A stretch of 21,620 nucleotides of DNA, from contig DAOLFG010000083.1 of the NCBI GenBank assembly GCA_035326425.1, forward strand, positions 1 through 21,620, in the 5' to 3' direction. The translations under genes were made by a program, and so were the position numbers. The stretch comes from CALKJU01 sp035326425. GTDB lineage: Bacteria > Pseudomonadota > Alphaproteobacteria > Geminicoccales > Geminicoccaceae. Position 1 is the first letter of the stretch. Each line of letters begins with the position of its first letter. The notes below the pieces were generated by a model, which saw only the letters and a program-made list of their open reading frames with translations, did no database searches and was not told the DNA's origin. Positions 13,882 to 21,565 of this stretch are shown piece by piece.

Positions 13882-15543
13882 ATGCCGACCCTGCTGACCG
13901 GCGGCCGCGTCCACGACCCGATCAACGGCGTCGACGGCGAGCTGCGCGACGTCTGGGTCGAGGACGGCCGGATCGTGCCGCCGCCGCCGGGCGGCAAGGC
14001 CGACGCGACCTTCGACCTTTCCGGCTGCGTTGTCATGCCGGGCGGCATCGACCTGCACAGCCACATCGGCGGCGGCAAGGTCAACATCGCCCGCATGCTG
14101 ATGCCGGAGGAGCATCGCCAGCACCTGCATCCGGCGCAGGACGGCTGCCGCTGCGGCAGCGGCGTCGCCTCGCCCTCGACCTTCTCGACCGGCTACGCCT
14201 ATGCCCGGCTCGGCTACACGGCGGCCTTCGAGCCGGCGATGCTGCCGACCAACGCCCGGCAGGCGCATCACGAGATGGCCGACGTGCCGATCGTCGACAA
14301 GGGCGCCTATGCCCTGCTCGGCAACGACGACCTGTTCCTGCGCCTGCTGACCGAGGGTGCCGGCCCCGACGCCATCGCCGACTATGTCGCCTGGACGCTC
14401 GGGGCGACGCAGGCGCTGGCGATCAAGATCGTCAACCCCGGCGGCATCGCCGCCTTCAAGTACAACGGCCGCAAGCTCGATCTCGACGAGCCGGGGCCGC
14501 GCTACCCGGCGAGGCCGCGCGACATCCTGGTGAGCCTGGCCGATGCCGTGACCAGGCTCGGCGTGCCGCACCCGATCCATGTCCATGGCTGCAACCTCGG
14601 TGTCCCCGGCAACGGCCGCACGACGCTCGACACCATCGCCGCCCTCGAAGGCCGCCGCATCCACCTGACCCATCTGCAGTTCCACAGCTACGGCACCGAA
14701 GGACCGCGGAAATTCTCCTCGGCCGCGGCCGAGATCGCCGAGATGGTCAATCGCAGCCCGAACGTCAGCGTCGACGTCGGCCAGGTGATGTTCGGCCAGA
14801 CCGTCACCGCTTCGGGCGACACGATGAGCCAGGTCCGCAACGCCGCCCATGCGACGCCGAAGCGCTGGGTGGCCATGGACATCGAGTGCGACGCCGGCTG
14901 CGGCGTCGTGCCGTTCCGCTACAAGGACCGGAGCTTCGTCAACGCGCTGCAATGGGCGATCGGCCTCGAGCTGTTCCTGCTGGTCGAGGATCCCTGGCGG
15001 ATCGTGCTGACCACCGACCATCCGAACGGCGCGCCGTTCACGACCTACCCGCACCTGATCCGCCTGCTGATGGACAAGCCTTTCCGCGATGCAGCCTTCG
15101 CCACGCTGCCGAAATCCGCGCAGGAGATGTCGATCCTGCCCTCGATCGGCCGCGAGTACACGCTGCAGCAGATCGCCATCCTCACCCGCACCGGCCCGGC
15201 GAGGCTGCTCGGCCTCGATGCGGCGCACGGCCATCTCGGCATCGGTGCGGTCGCGGACGTGGCCGCGTACCGGGTTTCCGACGATCGGGAGGCGATGTTC
15301 TCGCAAGCGGCGCTGCTCTTGAAGGATGGCGTGCAGGTCGTCCACGACGGCGAGGTCGTCCGGCCCGACGTCTGGGGGTCCACCCATGTCGTCCGCCCCG
15401 GCTGGGACCGGGCGATCGAGGGCCGTGTCGCCGACTTCATGGCCGACTACCGCGACATGAGGCTCGGCTCGTTCCGGCTCGGCGACGGCGAGATCGAGGA
15501 CGGCGGGCGCGGCCGCGTGATCGTGGCGGCTTGCCGGGCCTAG
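13882..15543 (+). CDS. fhcA: Formyltransferase/hydrolase complex subunit A (formylmethanofuran dehydrogenase subunit A family)
   Basis: The 553-residue amidohydrolase-fold subunit hydrolyses N-formyl-methylofuran to formate in the Fhc complex. Metal-site motifs are intact: DLHSHIGGGK (His59, His61), IKIVNPGG (Lys182, equivalent to the carboxylated lysine of FwdA), HVHGCNLG (His233, His235), HLTHLQFHSYG (His261, His264) and TTDHPNGAP (Asp379). Full length and an AGGAG site 8 nt before ATG support the start. In methylotrophs it acts with FhcB, FhcC and FhcD in oxidising formaldehyde-derived C1 units. Here it is followed 7 bp later by a convergent aldo/keto reductase, and fhcB and fhcC are absent from the window. 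Confidence 0.96.
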   Translation: MPTLLTGGRVHDPINGVDGELRDVWVEDGRIVPPPPGGKADATFDLSGCVVMPGGIDLHSHIGGGKVNIARMLMPEEHRQHLHPAQDGCRCGSGVASPSTFSTGYAYARLGYTAAFEPAMLPTNARQAHHEMADVPIVDKGAYALLGNDDLFLRLLTEGAGPDAIADYVAWTLGATQALAIKIVNPGGIAAFKYNGRKLDLDEPGPRYPARPRDILVSLADAVTRLGVPHPIHVHGCNLGVPGNGRTTLDTIAALEGRRIHLTHLQFHSYGTEGPRKFSSAAAEIAEMVNRSPNVSVDVGQVMFGQTVTASGDTMSQVRNAAHATPKRWVAMDIECDAGCGVVPFRYKDRSFVNALQWAIGLELFLLVEDPWRIVLTTDHPNGAPFTTYPHLIRLLMDKPFRDAAFATLPKSAQEMSILPSIGREYTLQQIAILTRTGPARLLGLDAAHGHLGIGAVADVAAYRVSDDREAMFSQAALLLKDGVQVVHDGEVVRPDVWGSTHVVRPGWDRAIEGRVADFMADYRDMRLGSFRLGDGEIEDGGRGRVIVAACRA

Positions 15544-15550
15544 CCTGCCG

Positions 15551-16573
15551 TCACACCGGCGGCGGGTTGCGCTCGAAGCCGCGCTGGTGCCAGTAGGGAT
15601 AGGCGATGGTCGGGGCGCTGGCGGCGTCGAGCTTCGCCACCTGCCCTGGCGTCAGGCTCCAGCCCACCGCACCCAGGTTCTGCCGGAGCTGCGCCTCGTC
15701 GCGGGCGCCGACGATGACCGTCGACACCGTCGGCCGCTGCAGCAGCCAGTTCAGCGCGACCTGCGGCACGGTCCTGCCGGTCTCCTCGGCCACCTCGTCG
15801 AGCGCGTCGACCACCTCGTAGAGATAGTCGGCGTCCGGCTGCGGCCCGCGGTCGGCGGTCTTGTGCAGCCGCGAGCGCTCCGGCAGCGGCTGGCCGCGGC
15901 GGATTTTCCCGGTGAGGCGCCCCCAGCCGAGCGGGCTCCAGACCACCGCCCCCACGCCCTGGTCCAGGCCCAGCGGCATCAGCTCCCATTCGTAGTCGCG
16001 GCCGATCAGCGAATAGTAGGCCTGATGCGCCACGTAGCGCGGCCAGCCGTAGCGGTCCGAGACCGCCAGCGACTTCATCAGGTGCCAGCCCGAGAAGTTC
16101 GACACGCCGATGTAGCGGATCTTGCCGGCGCGGACGAGCGAGTCGAGCGTGCCCATCACCTCGTCGACCGGTGTGAGCGGATCGAAGCCGTGGAGCTGGA
16201 ACAGGTCGATATAGTCGGTGCCCAGACGCTTCAGCGCCGCCTCGCAGGCAGCCACCAGGTGGAAGCGCGACGAGCCGAGGTCGTTCGGGCCCGGCCCGAC
16301 GCGGAAGGTCGCCTTGGTCGAGATCAGCACCTTGTCGCGCCGGCCGGCGATCGCCTGGCCGAGGATCGATTCCGCCGCCCCCATCGAGTAGCTGTCGGCG
16401 CTGTCGAACATGTTGAGGCCGGCATCCAGGCAGATGTCGACGAGCCGCCTCGCCTCGGCGACGTCGGTGCTGCCCCAGGCGGCGAAGAACTCGTTGGCGC
16501 CGCCGAAGGTGGCGGTCCCGAAGCTGAGCGCCGGGACCATGAGGCCCGAGCCTCCGAGACGTCTGTATTCCAC
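15551..16573 (-). CDS. Aldo/keto reductase
   Basis: The 340-residue NADPH-type oxidoreductase has the AKR (beta/alpha)8 pattern. It shows MEYRRLGGSGLMVPALSFGT at the N-terminus, the catalytic tetrad Asp57 and Tyr62 (NMFDSADSYSMG), Lys87 (ISTKA) and His128 (LFQLHGFD), then IGVSNFSGW, a WSPLGWGRLTG loop and the C-terminal STVIVGARDEAQLRQNL. GTG 16573 with GGAG 7 nt upstream gives the canonical N-terminus. It lies on the opposite strand between fhcA and fhcD. A role in the C1 pathway is not evident; the substrate is unknown and it may simply have been inserted there. Confidence 0.92.
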   Translation of the reverse strand: MEYRRLGGSGLMVPALSFGTATFGGANEFFAAWGSTDVAEARRLVDICLDAGLNMFDSADSYSMGAAESILGQAIAGRRDKVLISTKATFRVGPGPNDLGSSRFHLVAACEAALKRLGTDYIDLFQLHGFDPLTPVDEVMGTLDSLVRAGKIRYIGVSNFSGWHLMKSLAVSDRYGWPRYVAHQAYYSLIGRDYEWELMPLGLDQGVGAVVWSPLGWGRLTGKIRRGQPLPERSRLHKTADRGPQPDADYLYEVVDALDEVAEETGRTVPQVALNWLLQRPTVSTVIVGARDEAQLRQNLGAVGWSLTPGQVAKLDAASAPTIAYPYWHQRGFERNPPPV

Positions 16574-16697
16574 GATGGCGCTCCCCAGCTGGTCGGGCGT
16601 CCAACTGCCCGCTGGCGCACGCCCGGTCAATGCCGGCCCTTGCAGGCTTCCCGTGCGATTCGGCTGGTCGTAGGCTCCGGACCCGAAGGGAGGGCGC

Positions 16698-17597
16698 ATG
16701 CAGCTCAACGGCGTCGAGATCCGCGACAGCTTCGCCGAGGCCTTCCCGATGCGCTGCACGCGCCTCGTGCTCACTGCCGCCGATGCGCGCTGGGCGCGCA
16801 CCGCCGCCACCACCATGACCGGCTTCGCCACCTCGGTGATTGCCTGCGGCTGCGAGGCCGCCATCGAGCGCGAGCTGGCGCCGGAGGAGACGCCCGACGG
16901 CCGACCGGGCATGGCGGTGATGATCTTCGCCATGTCGGACAAGGATCTCACCAAGCAGCTGCGCAACCGGGTCGGGCAGTGCGTGCTGACCTGCCCGTCG
17001 GCCGCGGCCTATGCCGGCATGGACGCGCCGCCGCGCCTGCCGCTCGGCCGGGCGCTGCGGTTCTTCGGCGACGGCTTCCAGTCGAGCAAGCGGCTGGGCG
17101 AGAGGCGCTACTGGCGCGTGCCGGTGATGGAGGGCGAGTTCCTGGTCGAGGACATGGTGGGCACCGCCAAGGGCATCGGCGGCGGCAATTTCCTGATCCT
17201 CGCCGCCACGGCCGAGGCCGCCCGCCGCGCCGCCGAGGCGGCGGTCGCCGCCATCGCCCCCCTGCCGGGCTCGATCCTGCCGTTTCCGGGCGGCGTCGCC
17301 CGCTCGGGCTCGAAGATCGGCTCGCGCTACAAGGGCCTGATCGCCTCGACCAATGACGCCTACTGCCCGACCCTGCGCAGCCGCACCGCCTCGACCGCGC
17401 TGCCGGCGGACTGCGGCTCGGTGCTGGAGCTGGTGATCGACGGCGTCGACGAGGCGGCGATCGCTGCCGCCACCGCCGCCGGCGTGCGGGCGGCCTGCGC
17501 GCCGGGCCGGGCGGGCGGCGTGCTCGCGATCGACGCCGGCAACTATGGCGGCAAGCTCGGACCGCACCATTTCCACCTGCGGCGGCTGCTGGCCTGA
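16698..17597 (+). CDS. fhcD: Formylmethanofuran--tetrahydromethanopterin N-formyltransferase (Fhc subunit D)
   Basis: The 299-residue protein transfers the formyl group between formyl-H4MPT and methylofuran. Diagnostic segments are NGVEIRDSFAEAFPMRCTRLVLTA at the N-terminus (key residues Asn4, Glu7, Phe16), the TGFATSVIACGCEA region (41-54), RVGQCVLTCPSAAAY (91-105), RYWRVPVMEGEF and GGGNFLILA. SKIGSRYKGLIASTNDAYCP and the C-terminal GNYGGKLGPHHFHLR complete the pattern. The length matches methanogen Ftr and FhcD. AGGGAGGG just upstream supports ATG 16698. In Methylorubrum-type genomes it is clustered with fhcA, B and C; here it stands alone, separated from fhcA by the reductase gene. Confidence 0.96.
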   Translation: MQLNGVEIRDSFAEAFPMRCTRLVLTAADARWARTAATTMTGFATSVIACGCEAAIERELAPEETPDGRPGMAVMIFAMSDKDLTKQLRNRVGQCVLTCPSAAAYAGMDAPPRLPLGRALRFFGDGFQSSKRLGERRYWRVPVMEGEFLVEDMVGTAKGIGGGNFLILAATAEAARRAAEAAVAAIAPLPGSILPFPGGVARSGSKIGSRYKGLIASTNDAYCPTLRSRTASTALPADCGSVLELVIDGVDEAAIAAATAAGVRAACAPGRAGGVLAIDAGNYGGKLGPHHFHLRRLLA

Positions 17598-17737
17598 GCC
17601 CGAGCGACCTCCGAAGGTTCTTGCCCGGAACCGATCTCCCAGGCACGAGTGATAGCGAGCGCGGAATCCTGTCGGCCCGTCGATGCGGGCGAGAATGATC
17701 CAGAGATGAGCTGCACCCCTTCGTCGGCAACCGGCGA

Positions 17738-18682
17738 ATGAAGCTGAGAAAGTATGGCTGGCCGGTCATCGGCGCCGGCGCCGTGGCGCTGTCGCTGTGG
17801 CTGCTCTACCACGAGCTGCGCAGCCTCTCGCTCGACGACGTCGTCGACAGCCTGGCGGCGATCTCGGCGCATCGCTGGCTGCTCGCCGCCGTCTCCACCG
17901 TCGTCGCCTATGCGGCGCTGGCCGGCTACGACCGCATGGCGCTGCTGCACCTGCGCAAGAAGGTGTCCTGGCCGTTCGTCGCCTTGTGCTCCTTCACCGC
18001 CTACGCTCTCGCCCACAACATCGGCGCCTCGGTGATCTCGGGCGCAGTCGTCCGCTATCGCGCCTACTCGACGCGCGGCCTGGCCGCGGCCGAGGTCGGC
18101 GTGCTGGTGGCGCTGTGCTCGTTCACCTTCCTCCTCGGCACCGTGCTGCTGAGCGGGACCGTCCTGCTGGTCGAGCCCCGGATCGTCACCCGCTTCGTCG
18201 ACGAGGTGCCCACGGGTGTCTCGACGGCGGCCGGGCTGTTCCTCCTCGTCGCCGTCGGGCTCTATGTCCTCGGCAGCTGGATGCATTTCCCGCCGCTGCA
18301 CATCCGCGGCTTCCAGCTCGTCTATCCGCGCCTGCCGATCGTCTTCCGCCAGCTGGTCATCGGCCCGCTGGAGCTGATCGGTGCCGCCGGCATCCTCTAT
18401 TTCGCCCTGCCGGCGGCCGGCAATCCGGGCTTCGTCGTGGTCTTGGGCCTGTTCGTGGCCTCGTTCTCCGTGGCCCTGCTCTCGCACGCGCCGGGCGGCC
18501 TCGGCGTGCTCGAGCTGCTGTTCATCACCGGCCTGCCCGAGCTCGACCCCGCCGACGTGCTGGCGGCCCTGATCGTGTTCCGCCTGCTCTACCTTCTGCT
18601 GCCCTTCGCCATCTCGCTCGTCGTCGTCCTGCTGTTCGAGCGCTCCGAGCTCGCCAGGTGCAGCGAGCCCGTGCCGGAATAG
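17738..18682 (+). CDS. Lysylphosphatidylglycerol synthase transmembrane-domain protein (YbhN/UPF0104 type)
   Basis: The 314-residue inner-membrane protein has about seven or eight hydrophobic segments, starting near residues 7-25, 46-66, 80-106, 116-145, 160-182, 210-232, 236-262 and 282-305. Family marks include NIGASVISGAVVRYRAYSTRGL, with its Gly and Arg residues, and SHAPGGLGVLE near 248-258. This corresponds to the flippase-like domain of MprF without the aminoacyl-transferase part, so it cannot by itself aminoacylate lipid. Membrane lipid transport is a family-based guess. There is no strong ribosome site. The 140 bp before it hold no gene, only two short hairpins (17616-17632 and 17675-17690). 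Confidence 0.85.
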   Translation: MKLRKYGWPVIGAGAVALSLWLLYHELRSLSLDDVVDSLAAISAHRWLLAAVSTVVAYAALAGYDRMALLHLRKKVSWPFVALCSFTAYALAHNIGASVISGAVVRYRAYSTRGLAAAEVGVLVALCSFTFLLGTVLLSGTVLLVEPRIVTRFVDEVPTGVSTAAGLFLLVAVGLYVLGSWMHFPPLHIRGFQLVYPRLPIVFRQLVIGPLELIGAAGILYFALPAAGNPGFVVVLGLFVASFSVALLSHAPGGLGVLELLFITGLPELDPADVLAALIVFRLLYLLLPFAISLVVVLLFERSELARCSEPVPE

Positions 18683-18730
18683 CCCGGCGCATTCCGGTGT
18701 TCACCTCCTACCGTCCAAGGGAGGTTGATC

Positions 18731-19405
18731 ATGTCGAGAAGCTGGCGCTTGGCACTGCTGTCGGCCGCGATACCCTTCGCCTGCGCCCTGGCGACCGCCG
18801 CATCGGCGCAGCAGGCCGCCGACATGACCTTCTTCGTCACCAGCGCCGGCTCCGGCAAGGGTGCGGACCTCGGCGGCCTCGCGGGTGCGGACGCCCACTG
18901 CCAGCAGCTCGCCGAGGCCGCGGGTGCCGGCGGCAGGACCTGGCACGCCTATCTCAGCACCCAGGCATCCGGCGGCCAGCCCGCCATCGACGCCCGCGAC
19001 CGCATCGGCCAGGGCCCGTGGCAGAACGCCAAGGGAGAGGTGATCGCGCAGAGCGTCGCCCAGCTCCACGACGACGCCAACAACCTGACCAAGGCCACGG
19101 CACTCACCGAGAAGGGCGCCACCGTCAACGGCCGCGGCGACCAGCCCAACATGCATGACATCCTGACCGGCTCACAGCCCGACGGTACCGCCTTCGCCGG
19201 AGCCGACGACATGACCTGCGGCAACTGGACCCTGAGCGGTGCCGAGGGTGCCGCCATGCTCGGCCACCACGACCGCATGGGCCTCAACGACAGCCCGCCC
19301 GCGAAATCCTGGAACAGCTCCCACGCCTCGCGCGGCGGCTGCAGCCAGCAGGCCCTCCAGGGCACCGGCGGCGCCGGCCTGTTCTACTGCTTCGCGACGA
19401 ATTGA
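18731..19405 (+). CDS. Secreted lectin-like (C-type-lectin/endostatin-fold) protein
   Basis: The 224-residue exported protein has a clear signal peptide (SRSWRLALL..., cleavage near ASA|QQA at about residue 25). The mature part starts DMTFFVTSAGSGKGADLGGLAGADAHC and contains DRIGQGPWQNAKG, TGSQPDGTAF, TCGNWTLS, SWNSSH..RGGCSQQALQGTGG and a terminal GLFYCFATN. Four cysteines in the mature protein (in DAHC, MTC, GGC and FYC) suggest two disulfides, as in C-type lectin-like folds. Similar proteins are annotated as lectin or DUF1554-type in alphaproteobacteria; the ligand is unknown. GGGAGG 6 nt upstream fixes ATG 18731. It starts 48 bp after the membrane-protein gene on the same strand. Confidence 0.75.
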   Translation: MSRSWRLALLSAAIPFACALATAASAQQAADMTFFVTSAGSGKGADLGGLAGADAHCQQLAEAAGAGGRTWHAYLSTQASGGQPAIDARDRIGQGPWQNAKGEVIAQSVAQLHDDANNLTKATALTEKGATVNGRGDQPNMHDILTGSQPDGTAFAGADDMTCGNWTLSGAEGAAMLGHHDRMGLNDSPPAKSWNSSHASRGGCSQQALQGTGGAGLFYCFATN

Positions 19406-19442
19406 GCTTCATCCTTCCGCGCTGCCTGGGCTTGCACTCTGC

Positions 19443-19456
19443 TGTCAAATCTGACA
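19443..19456. promoter_or_regulatory. Candidate toxin-antitoxin operator
   Basis: The inverted repeat TGTCAAATCTGACA (5-bp arms, 4-nt spacer) lies 10 bp before the toxin ATG, the usual place for autoregulation by an XRE-type antitoxin. The surrounding sequence is locally AT-rich, as expected of a promoter. Binding is inferred. Confidence 0.5.
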
Positions 19457-19466
19457 ACATCCATGG

Positions 19467-19814
19467 ATGCGGCGAGTCACCCGGCCGATCTCGTGGATCC
19501 GGGCTGCGCGGAAGGACTTCGATGCATTCCCGGAGCCGGCCCGGATTGATTTCGCGCGGGCGCTGACCGTCATCGCCGAAGGCAGGCATCCCGACATCGC
19601 CAAGCCTCTCAAGGGCCTGGGCTCGGGCGTTCTGGAGCTGGCGCTGCGGCACCGCGGCGATGCCTATCGTATCGTCTACGCACTGCAGATCGAGGAGACG
19701 ATCTGGGTGATCCATGCTTTCCAGAAGAAGTCGAAGGCCGGCGTCGAGACGCCGAAGCCGGAGATCGACCTCGTCCGGCAAAGGCTGAAGCGCCTGAAGG
19801 AGACGTTGGCCTGA
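19467..19814 (+). CDS. RelE/HigB-type toxin (phage Gp49-like family)
   Basis: The 115-residue basic protein belongs to the Gp49-like HigB group of RelE-fold mRNA interferases. Family segments are ISWIRAARKDFDAFPEPAR, AKPLKGLGSGVLELALRHRGDAYRIVYAL, IWVIHAFQKKSKAGVETPK and EIDLVRQRLKRL. Such toxins usually cleave mRNA on the ribosome. The basic and aromatic residues in the FQKKSK and YRIVY segments are intact, so it is not visibly inactivated. The antitoxin gene follows after 13 bp, in the toxin-first order typical of higBA. Confidence 0.9.
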   Translation: MRRVTRPISWIRAARKDFDAFPEPARIDFARALTVIAEGRHPDIAKPLKGLGSGVLELALRHRGDAYRIVYALQIEETIWVIHAFQKKSKAGVETPKPEIDLVRQRLKRLKETLA

Positions 19815-19827
19815 AGGAGACGGCGGC

Positions 19828-20142
19828 ATGACCGACGACATCGAGCTGGTCCACGGCAGCGGCAACGTCTTCCGCGACCTCGGCCTGCCCAATCACGATC
19901 TGGAGCAGCTGCGTTCCCTGCTCGCGGCCGAGATCATCGGCGTGCTCGAAGAACGCGGCCTCTCCACTCGCAAGGCCGCCGAGCAAACCGGCATCGCCGC
20001 CGCCGACTTTTCGCGCATCCGCAACGTGCGGCTCGACCGGTTCACCGTCGACCGCCTGATGACGATCCTCGACCGGCTGGATCAGCGGGTCGAGGTCGCC
20101 GTCACCGTCCGGCCGCGATCGGCCATCCCGGCGCCCGCCTGA
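19828..20142 (+). CDS. XRE-family antitoxin (HigA-like)
   Basis: The 104-residue helix-turn-helix protein has its DNA-binding part at about 45-82 (LSTRKAAEQTGIAAADFSRI, then DRFTVDRLMTILDRLDQ). It matches the HTH_37/XRE antitoxins paired with Gp49-type toxins. It would neutralise the upstream toxin and repress the operon through the inverted repeat at 19443-19456. AAGGAG lies about 10 nt before the ATG. Its TGA stop directly abuts the TCA (stop) of the convergent tarD gene, forming TGATCA. Confidence 0.9.
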   Translation: MTDDIELVHGSGNVFRDLGLPNHDLEQLRSLLAAEIIGVLEERGLSTRKAAEQTGIAAADFSRIRNVRLDRFTVDRLMTILDRLDQRVEVAVTVRPRSAIPAPA

Positions 20143-21312
20143 TCAGCCTTCCGCCAATTCCCGCATCAGCCTCGACAGCTCCGCCTTGGTCTCGAACCCC
20201 ACCCCCGGCACCTGCGGCAGCGCCACATAGCCGTCCTCGACCGAAATCCCGTCGGCGAAACCGCCGAAGGGCCGGAAGACGTCGGGATAGCTCTCGTTGC
20301 CGCCGAGATGCAGGCCGGCGGCGATGTTCAAGGACATCTGGTGGCCGCCGTGCGGCACCACCCGCCGCGTCGACCAGCCCAGCTCCTTCATCGCCTCCAG
20401 CGTGCGGAGGTATTCGACGAGCCCATAGGACAGCGCACAGTCGAACTGCACGAAATCCCGGTCCGGCCGCATGCCGCCATAGCGCAGCAGGTTGCGCGCC
20501 TCCTGGTGGGCGAACAGGTTCTCGCCGGTGGCCATCGGCCGCTCGTAGTGCCTGGCCAGCTCGGCCTGCAGCGCGAAGTCGTGCGGGTCGCCCGCCTCCT
20601 CGTACCACCACAGGCCATAGGGCAGCAGCGCCTCGGCATAGGCGATGGCGGTCGGCAGATCGAAGCGGCCGTTGGCGTCGACCGCCAGGTTGGCACCCTC
20701 GCCCACCACCTCCAGCACCGCCTCGATGCGTTCCAGATCTTCCGCCAGCGGCACGCCGCCGATCTTCATCTTCACGACCCGGTAGCCGCGGTCGCGATAG
20801 CCCTTCATCTCGTCCTTCAGCGCGTCCAGCCCCTTGCCCGGATAGTAGTAGCCGCCCGCCGCATAGACCCACACCCTTTCGTCCGCGACCCCGCCGCGAT
20901 AGCGGTCGGCCAGGAGGCGCCACAGCGGCACGCCGGCGATCTTGGCCACGGCGTCCCACACCGCCATGTCGATGGTGCCGACCGCCACCGCCCGCTCGCC
21001 ATGCCCGCCCGGCTTCTCGTTCCGCATCAGCGTCCGCCAGATCGCCGCCGGATCGAGATTCGCCCCGCTCTCGTCGACCAGCGACTTCGGATCGGCCTCC
21101 CGCAGCCGCGGAAAGAACCGCTCCCGCATCAAGGCCCCCTGGCCGTACCGGCCGTTGGAATTGAACCCGTACCCCACGACGGGCTTTCCATCCCGCACCA
21201 CGTCGGTGACGAGCGCCACCACCGAGCAGGTCATCTTCGAGAAGTCGATATAGGCGTTGGCGATCGGGTCGTTGATCGGTACGGTCCGTTCGCGGATGTC
21301 GGTGATGCGCAT
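20143..21312 (-). CDS. tarD: D(-)-tartrate dehydratase, enolase superfamily
   Basis: The 389-residue enzyme dehydrates D-tartrate to oxaloacetate. Length and sequence follow the characterised Bradyrhizobium TarD closely. It has ANAYIDFSKMTCSVVALVTD, GYGFNSNGRYGQGAL, NEKPGGHGERAVAVGTIDMAVWD and YAAGGYYYPGKG. Lys183 (KMK) is the alpha-proton base, Mg ligands are Asp212 (DANGRFD), Glu238 (YEEAG) and Glu264 (GENL), and His321 (VPHGGH) is the second catalytic residue. All sit one residue before the TarD numbering. A strong TAAGGAG lies 11 nt before ATG 21312. No tartrate transporter or regulator is visible in the window. Confidence 0.94.
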   Translation of the reverse strand: MRITDIRERTVPINDPIANAYIDFSKMTCSVVALVTDVVRDGKPVVGYGFNSNGRYGQGALMRERFFPRLREADPKSLVDESGANLDPAAIWRTLMRNEKPGGHGERAVAVGTIDMAVWDAVAKIAGVPLWRLLADRYRGGVADERVWVYAAGGYYYPGKGLDALKDEMKGYRDRGYRVVKMKIGGVPLAEDLERIEAVLEVVGEGANLAVDANGRFDLPTAIAYAEALLPYGLWWYEEAGDPHDFALQAELARHYERPMATGENLFAHQEARNLLRYGGMRPDRDFVQFDCALSYGLVEYLRTLEAMKELGWSTRRVVPHGGHQMSLNIAAGLHLGGNESYPDVFRPFGGFADGISVEDGYVALPQVPGVGFETKAELSRLMRELAEG

Positions 21313-21565
21313 GGGGTGGAGAACTCCTTAGGTCGGGGTTGCGCGGTCTGACGACAATTACGAATCTGGTCAATTACCCAAACGATAACGGACAACGCGA
21401 GGGCAGCTACAATCGTGCCCACGGGTGTGAGTTTCAAGCCATTGAATTTTTTACGGAACTCCGCCAGATTGACCGCGGGGTTCGCAGGCAGAGTTGTTAT
21501 CGCGATTCGCGATATAAGCCCAGGATGCCAGGAGGCGCTTGCTTCCCTGGTTAGCCTTAGCGCCA
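21313..21565. other. Low-GC interval upstream of tarD
   Basis: The bases 21361-21540 are about 53% G+C by my count, against about 70% in the genes to the left. The tarD promoter must be here, but I see no convincing -35/-10 pair. On the minus strand an open frame (GTG 21566 down to 21231, 111 codons) encodes one strongly hydrophobic stretch (LTPVGTIVAALALSVIVW, 21428-21375). It runs into the start of tarD, so it is either a small membrane peptide, a decayed gene end, or chance. No RNA gene is recognisable. Confidence 0.4.
21498..21514. repeat. Perfect palindrome in the low-GC interval
   Basis: TATCGCGATTCGCGATA has 8-bp arms around one central T. It lies about 185 bp upstream of tarD and about 50 bp from the putative transposase end. 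It could be an operator or part of a mobile-element end; the sequence alone does not decide. Confidence 0.5.

Noticed and set aside
13801..15387. 528-codon minus-strand frame opposite fhcA
   Set aside because: It has biased composition only, and fhcA on the other strand has all amidohydrolase metal motifs.
17616..17690. Two short hairpins after fhcD considered as terminator or small RNA
   Set aside because: The arms are only 5 bp and no T-tract follows, so chance is as likely.
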